Assembly (NCBI GenBank): GCA_009741485.1
Contig: CM019230.1
Span: forward strand, 4,994,377 to 5,058,376
From: Malurus cyaneus samueli
Lineage: Eukaryota; Chordata; Aves; Passeriformes; Maluridae
Length of the DNA: 64,000 nucleotides
Direction: 5' to 3'
This document shows, one piece after another, positions 42,457 to 54,520 of the stretch. The notes below the pieces were generated by a model. The model was not told where the DNA came from. It made no database searches and saw only the letters and a list, made by a program, of their open reading frames with translations. A program made the translations under genes and the position numbers. Within the stretch, counting starts at the first letter, position 1, and every line of letters starts with the position of its first letter.

Positions 42457-44700
42457 AAAGCTGTGGGACCAGCGAGGGTCAGGCTGGGGACCGGAGGTGT
42501 CTGTGGCTCAGATGGGAGCCTGGTGGATGGAGAAATAAAAACCTCACCCTCAATGAGCACTTGACAAAGGCAGGTCAGGAATGAGGCAGGAAGAAGTTCA
42601 AGTGACAGGGAGAGAGTGCCTGGTGACACCAGGGAGGAGGAAAATTGTCTTTTCTCCACAGACAGACAGTTTCTATGTAATAATTTAGCTATCAACGTCT
42701 GCTCAGTTTTTAAACTGCTTTAACACTGACTGGCATTTCCTTTAAATTGTAACTTGTGCAATTTAATGATAACCTTTAATTTTCTTCTACCCGTGGAACA
42801 AGAAGCAACAAAAATAGCAAGAACTAAATTGGAGGCATTAGAAATACTTCCTATCAGAAGAATATAAGAAAGTGCAGCAGGCCCTGTAATGGGTGAGACA
42901 TTTAGATGGCTTTCAGCATTTTTTTTCCTGCAATACCTGCTGTTTGGCACTACTTTGTGCATGATTCATATCTTTGTTATTGTATTATGGAAGATCTCTT
43001 CTATCCTAGACTGGAGATTTAATTTTTAGAATCATGAAGGATTTAATTAATTTAGAAATTCTATCAATTTAGAAACATTAACATTTTGTGTCCAACTGAC
43101 CAGTGGGAGCTGAAGTTTCTGAGCTTTTCTGTACAGGATAAACTGGTTACAAGTGTCCATTTATCCATTTGGTAAAAAAAACCTCTGTCATAGTTTTTTA
43201 TGGGTCATTTCCATCAGAGTGTTTGATGGCATGAGGCTTCTGGCTCTCTTTATTTAATAATGCAGTGCAAAAAACATTCTGCAGAATTAAGTATCTACTT
43301 GAAACACTGGGACAAGCACTTTGGATTCTACTCCTCTCAAATTATTTGCATGTTTCAAAAACAAATCTTTCTTTAACATGGAGCCAGTGCTTGCCATGGA
43401 TTTCATTTTTCTCCCTTAGTCCAGTTTTTATGTGTTGCTGGAGTGTGGCAGCTCTGATATCAAAGAGTCTCAGGAACCTGGAACTTTGGAAATAAATCCA
43501 AACACTGCCTTGCAGCGACAAAACTTTGCTGCTTTCCAGATTTTGCTGCTTTCCAAATGATCTCCTGTTACGGGAGATGGGAAGGAGCTGCACAGGAGGT
43601 TTAATTTGCACAGGCAGGGAGGCTCCCTGGGCTGAAGGGTTTGGTTTTTAGCTCCAGTGCTGTGGTTTGGCTGCATGAACACTCTCAAAGGAGTCAGATT
43701 TTACTGTGAGTGCCTTTCCAGGGCTGACAGCAGCCCACTGATGTGTTTATCTTGTTTTATTTCGTGCAGTCAAGCTGTACCTCAGATTGCTCAGGTGTAA
43801 CTTCTGGAGAGGTGTTGGCCAGGGCACCTCAGAGGGCATTTTTGTCACTAGCTGTGGGTTCCTCACAGGGAGGGAAATTCTCCTGAGCAGGATTTGGTAA
43901 AAGGACACAGAAAGGCAGAGAAATGTGTGACTTTCTGATTTTGTTACACTGACCACCATTCAGTCCAGGCTGAAACTTCAACCATTTAAATACAAAATTC
44001 CCAGTTTTTCAGAGGTGATGCCAGCTCCAGAGCTGTCCGATCCCATTGCTGTGCTGCTCTCACCTGCCTGGTCACTCTGATGTCCCAAAGAGCGCCAGTG
44101 ACAGGGAGGGCTCTGTCCTTTCAGCAGAATGGAGAGCAGTCTGCACCCAGAAAGCAGAATGGACCAGTTTGCTTCACAGAATCCATCGATTCATCTAAAT
44201 TCACCTTTCATTTCCTCTTTATGGATACATCTGCATGTGGGCACGAGTGACTTCATGTCAGAGAATCTTCAGAGACCCTTCATGTGATCTGATTTACTTC
44301 AGATGTAAGAATTTTCCCTTACCAATGGCTTTAAAGCCATCAGAACTCCTCCATGGCATTTCCCCACAGTCTGTAGGATGCAAAGTAAATATTTAAGGGT
44401 CCAATTTAGCTGATTTACCCCGTCATGACCCAGCCCTGCTCCCGTGGGACTGAGATCCTTGGCTCTCTAAAAGTGAGGATGCTACTTGATCTGGATCATG
44501 AATCTTCTCAGTGCATTCTCACTGGCAAATTTAATTGAAAAACGGGGAAATCAGTGGCCCAGAGTGAACTGACAGCAGAACCCGAGCCTCTGCTCATTCA
44601 TCTGTGTTCAATAAAACAACTTTGACCTGGAACCGAGCAGGCAAAGCACCTGCTCCATCCTCAGAGCCACTGCTCTCCTGTTCCCCCAGCCCTGCATCCC
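42457..44700. other. Intron sequence without recognisable gene
   Basis: Mostly unique sequence. Short internal echoes occur (TTTGCTGCTTTCCA twice near 43525-43553). No CA10 exon or other gene was recognised. Confidence 0.6.
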
Positions 44701-44714
44701 AGCATCCTGCAAAC

Positions 44715-45065
44715 ACACCTATTTATAGCCTGCTGCAATGCTATTGTTTATTTCCAGGCCTAATTAACAGCTATCACTCAATTTACCCTTGATTCAGGCG
44801 TAATTAACAATATGCTTAAGTAATGATTTTGCTTATGTCTATTAACTGCAGCCAAACTTGTCAAACTATTGCTCCATTAATTTAATTCTTCCTCTTGATG
44901 TAGGGAAATTCAATTACTCCGATGCAGTTAGTCACATAGTAAATGTTTTCAAGTTCTCTGCTGTTGCTTAGCTACTTCCAGAGTATTTTCTAGATTATTA
45001 CAGTTTGTTGCCAAGGGAATGCATAAGCAAAAAATGATACCTTTATAAACTGTCAGGTGTACCTG
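44715..45065. promoter_or_regulatory. Candidate conserved non-coding element
   Basis: The stretch is rich in CTAATTAACA, GTAATTAACA and CATTAATTTAATT motifs (near 44760, 44801 and 44875). It has complex flanking sequence, no open frame and no repeat. Of the intronic stretches here it looks most like an ancient developmental enhancer. It ends where the 34-bp minisatellite region begins. This is inference only. Confidence 0.35.
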
Positions 45066-45168
45066 CCTGTTCTGTGAGAGAGGTATAAAAAGCATTCAAT
45101 TCAGATTTCAAATTTTCAACTTGCTCACGTTGTTTAGGACAGGTTGCAAATTTATCCTAGTAGATTAC

Positions 45169-45372
45169 CTAAAAGCAGGGATCCATTTCAGTAGTAAATG
45201 ATCTAAAAGTAAGGATCCATTTCAGTAGTACATGATCTAAAAGCAGGGATCAATTTCAGTCGTAAATGATCCAAAAGTAGGGATCCATTTCAATAGTAAA
45301 TGATCCAAAAGCAGAGATCCATTTCAGTGGTAAATTATGAGAAAGCAGAGATTCATTTTAATTGTAAATACT
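45169..45372 (+). repeat. 34-bp minisatellite A, six copies
   Basis: Units starting AAAAGCAGGGATCCATTTCA recur at exactly 34-bp steps (45171, 45205, 45239, 45273, 45307), then a decayed last unit at about 45341. The tail of each unit is GTAGTAAATGATC-like. Confidence 0.95.
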
Positions 45373-45790
45373 CCACCAAACAGTTTTTCTTCTACAATAG
45401 AATTGTCCAAGGGGGGAAGGAGGTGACAAAGTCCTGGTTGTGACTGATGGTCCCGTGTGTCCCTGCCAGCCCAGTGCAGGTTAACAGAGTGTCCCACAGG
45501 GTCTGGAGACAGCAGGAAGGGAAATAATCATCAAAAAAAACAAAGAAGAGCCACCTTGCACCTCTGTTCCCTGCTGGGGCTGGGTTTCAGGAGCTGAGCT
45601 CCCTTGGACAGGTCCCAAAAGCTGCATTTTGGAGCACAGGGTGATGTCAGAGGCTTCACCTCTTCCCTGGGTGAGAAATCAGAGTTTCCCAAAAACCTCA
45701 GCTCTGCCCTCACCCCTGCTGTTGCACACATTCCTGCTTGGCTGCTTTAAACATTTGTTTATTCAGGATTTTAACCATATGGACCTGAGC

Positions 45791-45995
45791 AAAATCCTGG
45801 AATTGCTGGGATTATCAGTGAATCAAAATCCTGGAATTGCTGGGATCACCAGTGAATCAAAATCCTGGAATGGCTGGGATCATCAGTGAATCAAAATCCT
45901 GGAATTGCTGGGGTCACCAGTGAATCAAAATCCTGGAATTGCTGGGATCATCAGTGAATGCTGGAATTGCAGCTGCTGGGATCATCAGTGAATTC
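45791..45995 (+). repeat. 34-bp minisatellite B, about six copies
   Basis: Units of AAAATCCTGGAATTGCTGGG plus ATCATCAGTGAATC recur every 34 bp from 45791. The last copies are shortened and rearranged (CTGGAATTGCAGCTGCTGGG). The sequence is unrelated to array A although the period is the same. Confidence 0.95.
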
Positions 45996-46796
45996 CACCC
46001 CAGGCTGGCTGGAGGGGATTCTTTCACACACTGGACAATTCCCCTGAAGTCACTGATGTTCTTGAGCCACAGGGTCACCAGTGCCATTCAAAATTGTGAT
46101 TCCTCCTCTCCTTTTTCAGCTGCATCCCTCTGTCCAGAGGGAGCAGGGCAGGGCAGAGATGCTGCAGTGTTGTGTCCCAGGCACAGAAAGAGAGCTCAGC
46201 AGCAGTGTTTGGGTGTGGGGAGTGTTTTTGCACCTCCAGACACACCCTGGGTGAGGGAATGAGCTGGGAAGGACCTTGGGGGAATCTGAGCACAAATGTT
46301 CTGCCCTGGAGAGCAGCAGGTGGGAGCTGGAGAGCTTTGAAAGCTCTGTGGTCATTTGGGGAGAACCTTCAACCATCTCCCCAGCTCAGGGAGGGCTTGT
46401 TTTATTCAGGAGAGCTGGGTCTGCATTTTCTGAGTGATCAGGCCTTTTAAAATCTCTCTGGATACATGAAATGAATGATACTGTGCCTCTGCTGCCATCA
46501 TTTGAGTGGAAAAGACCTGGTTTGAAACTCCCCCAGCTCCCCCTGATGCTTTGCAGGGCTCCAAACCCAAGGGTCCTGTCTACACTGAATTTGTGTCAGT
46601 TTATTTGACAATAAATCAGCTTTGCTCCATAGATAAAGCCCCTCTTAAACCACGTCTGGTGTTTAGTTTCCCTATCAATTAAAATTAAATCCATGTAAAC
46701 TGTTACACAGTTGCCAGATAAAGACTTGAGGTAATTAAATAAATTGATCTGGAAGCAGCCAGGTCTCTCTCTCAAACACACATTTGAATGTAAAAT

Positions 46797-46940
46797 ATTA
46801 GGAATACAAAAAGGTATTTAACACATTTGGATATTAAATTTAGGAACACAAAGATGTATTTAACACGTTTAGATGTTAAATATTAGCAATACAGAAATGC
46901 ATTTAACCCGTTTGGATGTTAAATTTAGGAATACAAAAGA
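46797..46940 (+). repeat. 42-bp AT-rich minisatellite, about three and a half copies
   Basis: Units contain TTAGGAATACAAAAAGGTAT followed by TTAACACATTTGGATATTAAAT. The second and third copies carry ACACGTTTAG and ACCCGTTTGG variants. Confidence 0.92.
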
Positions 46941-47699
46941 GCCTCATTCCAACTGATGTCAGAGTCCAAACCTGGTGTTTTTTTTGCAGAAAAACCTTCA
47001 TGTTAATTAGCTCGTTGTAAGTGCACAAATCTGCAAAACTCTGTATTTGCCAATAATCCCCAAATATCCTGTGCTGCCAGGGAACTTTTCATTTTTAAAA
47101 AATGAAAATTTTGAATCACAAAGGACAAAAAATATTTGGAGACCATGAAATATTTTATTTCAAACCAAACTCCAGGTGTGTGGACTAAGCTGCCCTGTGA
47201 TCTCCAGAGTTTCTAAGCCAATGGATTTGCCCAAATTCCTCTCTGCTGTGTGCCTGTGCTAACAAGGCCTGAGCAACTTCTTGACTTGTACAAGCAAACA
47301 CAGCCACCATTTCTCAGCCACGCTGTTTAGGGCAAGTTGAAAATTTACCCTAAATCTGATTTAATACCCCATTTAATCCTGATTTATGCGCTATAAATGG
47401 TCATTGAGCATTCAAAGCAGGAAACCAGGAGATCTGTCCATAAAGAATGGCCACTGATCTTCACAGGGGGCCCTTCCCTGGGCATTCTGAGTGCTTTATC
47501 CTGTACAAATCCTCCAGGTTTGGCTCTCCTCTCACAGCAGTGTAAATCAGAAGCAGCTCTGCTGAAGCCAGTGGATTTACACCGCAGTAAATCCAGCACC
47601 AGAGGAGAATCACTCAATTCCCCATTGGCACCGATAAAAAGAGCACCAGAAATAAATGGCAAGAGGCTTCCTTGAGTCCATTCCACCCGCCAGAAGTTA

Positions 47700-48110
47700 T
47701 TTGATAAATTCATTTTAACGAGGCCCGTTTAGGCTGTGTTGCATTTCACCTGATGTTTATATGGTAATGCTTAGGAACTGCTTTACTGCATGAAATATAA
47801 GATGCTTTGATGCAGCCATCTATATGTATATGTGAGAACAGGAGGCTGGATATGCCACATACGGGGAAAATTTACAATTTAGGGTTCCCAAATGGCATCT
47901 TTACATAATTGTTTGAAGACTTGGAGGAGCTGAATGGGTGTAGTGGTGAAAAAGAGAAAGAGAATCGTAAAGGTGATGATAAATAAATATTTGCACATGC
48001 ACATGGCACACAATAGTCACTAACTTAATGTCAGAAGAAACGGCTGCTAGCTATATTTCCCATAATAAAAATTTTAAAAGGAATTTAAATATGGCACAGA
48101 TTTGAATCTC
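47700..48110. promoter_or_regulatory. Candidate conserved non-coding element
   Basis: Complex unique sequence including ATGCAGCCATCTATATGTAT near 47811 and AAACGGCTGCTAGCTATATT near 48037. It lies between two blocks of minisatellites yet is itself free of repeats. This is a weak call from composition. Confidence 0.27.
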
Positions 48111-48494
48111 TTCCAGTTTGAATCCTACCTCCAATTTTGCAGGTATTGTTAAATATTCCCTGAAGTTACACTTTCCACTGTTTTTATTAGCAGTGAGCAA
48201 AAGTTTTTTCCTTTAGAAGCCTGTGGATTCTGTGAAGTGACAGGTTCTGCTGTAAATAGGATTTTGCTTTGGAACAATAAAGGCAATTCCCTGGTTGTTG
48301 ATGCTCCAGATTGCAGAGAGCTCAGATATTGGGACTCCTGGCACAAAAAACATCCTGTGAGAGCAGCCCCTCGTGTGTCAGAGACTCTGGGAACCCACGG
48401 GCTTCAGCAGAGAACATTTTTTAACAACTTTCTGCATTTAGCTCCCCAGTTAGCTCCAGCGATATGGGGCTGTTCAGCAGCTCCAGCTCCTCTG

Positions 48495-49015
48495 GCTGGG
48501 GCATCAGGAGTGGGGTGGGAGCAGCAGGGTTGGGGAGCAGCAGATTTGGGTGGGAGCAGGATTGGGTTGGCGTGGCAGGAGCGGAGTGGGACCATGAGGA
48601 TTTGGGTGGCAGCAGCAGGAGTGGGGGGGAGCAGCAGGAGCAGAGTTTGGGTGGGAGTAGGATTTGGGTTGGAGCAGCAGGATTTGGGTGGGAGCGCAGG
48701 AGGGGGTGGGACAGAGGAGCAGATGGTGGGAGCATAGATGGGTGGCAGGGAGGGGGAGCGCAGGATTTGGGTGGAGCTCAAGATTTGGGTGGGAACATCA
48801 GGAATGGGGTGGGCAGCAGGATTGGGTTGAGCATCAGAGTGGGGTGGAACAGCAGGATTGAGTGGGAGTGGCAGGATTGAGTGGGAGTCAGATTGGGTGG
48901 AGCATCAAGATTGGGTGGCAGTGGTAGATTGTTGGAGCAGCAGTTTGAGTGAGAGCAGCAGGAGTAGGTGGGAGCAGCAGGATTTGGGTGGGAGTGGCAG
49001 GAGCGGGGCCTGGAT
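48495..49015 (+). repeat. G-rich minisatellite with GGGAGCAGCAGGATTTGGGT-type units
   Basis: About 500 nt of variable units combining GGGAGCAGCAGG, ATTTGGGTGGGAG and GGAGTGGGGTGG. Strong G bias on the plus strand gives many GGG runs. Open frames of 100-170 codons in several frames are repeat artefacts. The units are irregular in length, roughly 20-35 nt. Confidence 0.93.
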
Positions 49016-49112
49016 CCCATTTTGCTCCCCTGGGATGGGTTTAGGTGGAAGCAAAACTGGTTTGGTACCAACACTCCATGGAAACACCAAGGTCTGAGCA
49101 GCCAGGCTGAGC

Positions 49113-49465
49113 TGGGGACATCTGCACACCCTGGGGATGTCCTGCACACCTTGGGGACATCCTGCACACCCTGGGGGCATCCTGCTCACCCTGGGGGCAT
49201 CCTGCACACCCTGGGGGCATCCTGCTCACCCTGGGGGCATCCTGCACACCCTGGGGACATCCTGCTCACCTCAGGACATCCTGCTCACCTCGGGACATCC
49301 TGCACACTGGGACATCTGCTGGGATCCTGCACACCTTGGGGACATCTGCACACCTTGGGGACATCCTGCTCACCTTGGGGACATCCTGCACACCTTGGGG
49401 ACGTCCTGCACACCTTGGGGACATCCTGCTCACCTCAGGGACATCCTGCACACCTTGGGGACAGG
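49113..49465 (+). repeat. 20-bp minisatellite, about 17 copies
   Basis: The basic unit is ACATCCTGCACACCTTGGGG, with frequent variants (CTGCTCACC, CCCTGGGGGC, and one GACGTCC). A few units are shortened near 49268-49330. Because 20 is not a multiple of three, the repeat opens all frames in turn and yields a 197-codon frame that I do not regard as a gene. Confidence 0.96.
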
Positions 49466-50684
49466 GAGGAGGGGACCGAGGTCTTTGAGGTCTCAGAGAT
49501 GTGTCAGTGGGGATGCAAAAAGCGTCCTCCTTTATCCCCCCAACAAGGAGGGTTAAAATAGAAAGATTTTTCAGCTCTGCAGTATGGAAATATGGAAACC
49601 TGCAGCTGAAAATGGAAACATCAGCAGCCCCTGAGAAGTTTGCGAGAGAGGCTCCACCTGTGAATTTATCCTGAGAAAGGGGGTGCAGCAAATTCCACCG
49701 AGCTGAGCACGACATGATTACTCACGTATTACCATTTTGTACAAGGAAATCAAGGCTTTGATTTCTGTCTCGTTTCATGTTGAATCACATTGCATCTCAT
49801 AGTAATAACAGTAATTTTCAGATACCATTAACGCTTATTGAGGCAGCTGTTTAATATTCAGGGCTGCTGTTTTGTCTCATTTATCACTGCTGTGAGTTTA
49901 GGGGGGCTTCAGGGGTGGTGTTTGTTTGTTTGTTTTTGCTGGAATGCACACAATCAGGAAAAAACCTTTTCTTGCTTGACAAGCCAGCTCCTCCCTGCTC
50001 ACTGTTCGAGTTTTCATTTGAAACCAAACTGTCTAATCTTCCTCTGAAAATTGTTTACTGCTCTTTTATCACCACTTGCTTTCACAAATGCTGTCAGTGC
50101 ACATGATGCCCTCTCTGTTTTAGAACCTGCTCATAGCTTTTGTTCACGAAGGTGATAAAATACATCTGATTTCCACTGAAATAAGGGGAATTGAGGGCCC
50201 AGTTTGTGGAATATCTCTCATTAATTTCATTAAGTGGAAGTTAAGCTGGGAATTCCAAATGAAATAATCATTCTGTTCAACCAAGCTGAAGGTTGGATCT
50301 TCTGTAATAAAGTCACAGAAAATGGAAACGCCCCGTGTCACAAGTGAGAAACTGTCTGCACACTGAATACCGTAATTAAAAAAGTGATTAATATTACTAG
50401 AATCAATTAATATCAATCAGGATGAATTCTTCCCCTGCTGCATATCTTAACCTGTAAGTGGAGCAGTTTCAAACCTTCGGTGAGCCCACTGCAGAGCTTG
50501 AATTGAAATTCCTGAGATGCAGCTCTGCCCGGCAGTGTCTAACTCGGTGTGCACAGGGTCTGCAGAAGCAGAGCTTTACAGAGCTGAGCTCAGGATTATC
50601 CTGCTCAGCCTTGGAGAGCAGAGGAGCTGGATCAGAGAGGAGCTCAGCCCTCTCTGCTGTTCTCAGGGCCCCTTTCCCTGTCTG

Positions 50685-51154
50685 TGATGCCTTAGGATTT
50701 TTAGTTTCTCTATTTTCATGGGTCTGTATTCTTTACTTCTCTGGTGCACAGCGCTAAGCCACGGTTGTCCCATTTTTCAACAAAACAGTTCCTCTCTGAG
50801 CCTGAATCCAGGGACATTTCACTGCCTCAGAGCCCCAAAATATGGAAACAACAGCGAATTGGGGGGAGCAAGTTTGGGGTGGTTGACCCCAAATCATCAG
50901 CTGAAGGTGTCATTGGAGAATTGGGGCCCAATGTGTTCGTAAACTTATAAAGTGTTACAAGTGTTATAACACTTACATGTGTTCAGAACTTATAAAAGGT
51001 GAAGATCTCATGACTTGAGGTCCATTTTGGGTGTAGCCTCAGGAGGAGGCTTTGTCTGCCCTCAATGTACCAGCAGGCCTGGATTAAATTTTCCTGATTC
51101 ATTCTCTTCACTTTATCCGTCCTCTGTCTCAGGTGAGCCTTGTTCTGGGCATCA
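50685..51154 (+). mobile_element. Solo LTR of an endogenous retrovirus-like element, copy 4 (related subfamily)
   Basis: Termini are TGATGCC at 50685 and GGCATCA ending at 51154, a perfect inverted pair. They are flanked by the 4-bp duplication TCTG (50681-50684 and 51155-51158). The first 250 bp is clearly related to copies 1-3 but more diverged. TATAAAAG at 50991-50998 and ATTAAA at 51083-51088 are placed like an LTR promoter and polyadenylation signal. No viral coding sequence adjoins it. Confidence 0.85.
50959..50974. other. Perfect 16-bp palindrome inside LTR copy 4
   Basis: AAGTGTTATAACACTT is fully self-complementary and lies about 17 bp before the TATA-like box. It could be a binding site for a dimeric factor in the LTR promoter region. 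I saw no clear counterpart in copies 1-3. Confidence 0.85.
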
Positions 51155-54100
51155 TCTGGGGCTCTGTTTCTCCTGAGGTTGGAGTTTTTGGGTTTTTCTG
51201 CTTGCTGGTGCTGTCCCACCCCTGCAGGCAGGGTGAGCCTGGAGAGCTGAGCTTGCAGCCCTCCCCTGCTCCCTAAACCAGCGTGGAGCTGCAGATAAAC
51301 CCAGCCCAGCGGGCTGCAGCTCTCCCTAAAGCCTGCCGCTAATCCTTTGTAGTGTTTGTGATTTGAACTATCACTAACAACTGCAGAGCCCCCGAAGACA
51401 GGCTGGTCACAGATCAGAAGGATATCAGGGAACACGAAGAAGCTCCTTAATTAATTTCTAATCCTTTTTCAGCCTTAATCTTCTTTCTCATGGTAAGATC
51501 TGGCATTACACATTTTCTGCACACGCGCTTCCCAGATGATGCAGATTAAGCCTCAGGTCTCTGATTTTTCCAGGAGCAGAACATTGGGTGGGTTTGTCCT
51601 CGTGCTGGAACGCCCAGGATTATTCTCTGGGGGCTGATACATTCAGCTAAAATATTCATTAAAAGGATGTGAACTCATCCAGGGTTTTAATCTGTTCTCT
51701 GTTTCAAGAGGGTTTGTTCAATCTCTTTGCCGTGGCTGGGGCTGTTTTATTTGTGCTTTTATTCCAGAATTAGACTTACAAATGGCAGGGCTGGGATGGA
51801 GGGCAGGAGGGCACTGAGGGAACACCTTGTGGCAGGAGTAAGAACAAAAATCTGCAATATTTGAGTATTATTTGTATATTATTTATATATATATATACAT
51901 ATAAAATTATATTTATAATCAAGAGGTGGGATTTGGTTTTTGGGGTTTTTTTTTCCTTAGTGGCAATTGGTAAGTAGCTTCTAATTATAAATAAATAAGT
52001 AAGAAGTAAATAATTTACATAATAAGTAGAAGGCTTCTTCTGCCACCTAACAAATCCAGATGCAAGGAAGAGCCAGTGTGAACCCTCCTCCACCCTTACC
52101 CTGGAGCACAATCTGAAGTTTGGGACATTTGAAACACAGAGTTGAAAATTTTATTCCTATCAAATTCTACAGCAAAATAATTTCAGGATCCCAAAGAAGA
52201 GCCACAATTGGCTTTTTTTCTGCACTTCTAGAGAAGCTTCTGGACTTCCCTATGGTTGAGTAGAAATTTTCCACAGAGAGAGGGAGGGGTATTTTTAATA
52301 AGGATTCAGTCAAATTTAACAGCTATGTGGACAACCATCACCTGATGTTGTTTCTGACACTCCCAAGAGCAGAGTTCCACAGAAGGAATGGAATGTTCAT
52401 CCCTCCAGGCTCGGGAGGGAAGGTAGGTCAGTGCTGACAACGTGTTTGAAACTGTTCCTGCCTCAGATGCTCCTGCAGCACCACCAGATCCACATTTAGA
52501 CACCAATTTCTAATCTGTCCCACCGCCTTGGTGGGGAGAAAAACGTGTTGAGGTGGCTGGGAGGCAGCTCTGTGCTGTGGGGATGGAAAGCTGGGTGTTC
52601 TCTGAGCTTTGGGTAGAGCATTTTTGTCAGGATTTTGGTGAGTTTCAGTCAGAAAATTGCAAAAAGGATTTGGTTTTTCAGCAAACATCAAAAATAAAGG
52701 CACGGGACAGACAATGGGTTTAGCCAGAGGAGCAGGAGAGCCTTGGGGCCACCCCACTTGTGTTTGAATTCCTGAGGAGCACAGGGACTGCAGGTAAAGC
52801 AGACTTAAAATTACAACTGTCCCACATGTACAGGATGGTCAAAAAAGAGATCAAACTCACCAAGTCACTGGAAAATGAAGGCGAAAAAAAAATCCCTTTG
52901 CACAATTACAGCTGAAAAACATTAATATTCACATTTTCGTAACAGCCTGAGGGACGTATTTAGGAGTTTCTGAGGATTATTAGAAACCTCGAATGTTGTG
53001 GCTTACAGAATTGTGTTTGCTTTGCACTTCAGAGAAGGAGGTCACGTCAGCTGAGGTGCCTGGATTGGGGAAAAGTTGACCTAAATCAGGATTTCTCTGC
53101 CTTGGAGCGTGTGGGGAGCACTCCAGGTTCATCCAGCTCCCTTCAAGGCAGGGATTTATCCTCTGGAGGACTTGGGGGAATTAGGGCACTGACATCTGTC
53201 CCTTTGTGCCTTATTTCAATGGGGTGGCCCAGAGTTTGAGGGCTCCAGTGTTGATATTTTATCTTGAAGGCTCCTGGTTTGGCTTTGCTTTGATTTCGTG
53301 TGACAGCACCTACAATGAAAGGCAGGGATTTGAGGGTATTAACCTTTCTTAAAATAATTTTTTAATATATAAAATGAAAAAGGCAACAAGCAATAGTATT
53401 TAAATCACTCTGAAATCCCTTAAATTTGGCCAGAACATTTCCATTCAGGTTTTTACCCAGTACCTGTTCCTGAATTCTCAATTGTCAGCTCGTGTGTATC
53501 ACATTTCATTCAGTAATCCCTCAGTGCTTCTGTTGTGTTTTATCCTCTAGAAATTTATGTTTCAAGTTGAGGAGTTTTTTTTTATGCTATGAAACCATAA
53601 GCTGGTATGGAAAACATGGGAAAAAAAGGATATTTTTGTAAAAGAGCTGGAATTATACCCTGAAAACATCTCTGTGCCATGCTATGCAAACAGCCACCCA
53701 TGTATATGGATAATTATGTGGATGTTTTTAGTCCCCTAATGGATCCATATAGATACAAACCCACAGTTTCACTGCTCCAGCTGCACTCACTCTTGAGGTG
53801 GCATTCAAAACAGAAAAACACTTTTGACTTTCTAACTGCCACGTTTGAGGATATCTTATCCTACATGGATTTTGTTGTAGTCTTGAGCTGTGCAAGAATT
53901 TTCTGTTGTTTTATTTGCTTGCTTTAGGGACAGCTGTGCCATCCCAAAAGAACCTCCTGCCCCGAGAAACCACTGAGCTGTGTCAGGCAGCCTTGGAGAC
54001 ACCCTGGCACTCCTCAACTTGTGCAGAGGTTCTGTGTGTCCAGAGAAAAGCAAATTCCTGCAGTGCTGAGAAATATTTCTGCAATTAGAGACAACTTTTG

Positions 54101-54230
54101 AAATGTTCCAGTGCTGACCCAGCCCTGGGCTTCCACCACCTCTCCCCTGTGAGCCACAATGTCACCCTGAGGTGTTGGCCCAGTGTCCTCATTGCAAATT
54201 AATGCCAGCAACAGAGGGATAACAGATTAG
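51155..54230. other. Intron sequence without recognisable gene
   Basis: Unique sequence with a TA-rich patch near 51860-51920. The longest frame upstream, 50983-51435 (-), runs partly through the LTR. Nothing here resembles a CA10 exon. Confidence 0.6.
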
Positions 54231-54239
54231 AGCTCCAGA

Positions 54240-54520
54240 AAAACTTCCTTTATAAATCCAAGCCCTTTGCCAAGTCTGTTGATGCCCTACTTTCAAGACT
54301 GTCACAGCAAGCAATTCTGGAGCCTCTGTGTTTATTAAAAGCAGAGTGCTGGAATCAATAGAGCAATATCTCGTTGGAAGAGATTCAATTCATCAACAGG
54401 TTTGTCGTTTTAAAGATGATTAAAGGCCTTGTTTATTAGGCATCATCTAGGCTTTGGAAATAGTTGGTATGAAAATAATAAGACATAAGGCACATTAGAC
54501 TCAGAAATCTTTCAATTACA
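54240..54520. promoter_or_regulatory. Candidate conserved non-coding element
   Basis: Complex sequence with low repeat content and motifs such as ATCTCGTTGG near 54368 and TTGTTTATTAGGCATCATCT near 54429. No coding potential. Composition-based inference only. Confidence 0.27.

Noticed and set aside
45169..45995. Regularly spaced repeats as a CRISPR array
   Set aside because: The whole 34-bp unit repeats head to tail with no unique spacers, and the genome is a bird's.
48968..49561. Longest open frame in this region (197 codons)
   Set aside because: It runs through the 20-bp minisatellite, which opens every frame because the unit has no stop codon in these phases. The repetitive peptide has no family resemblance.
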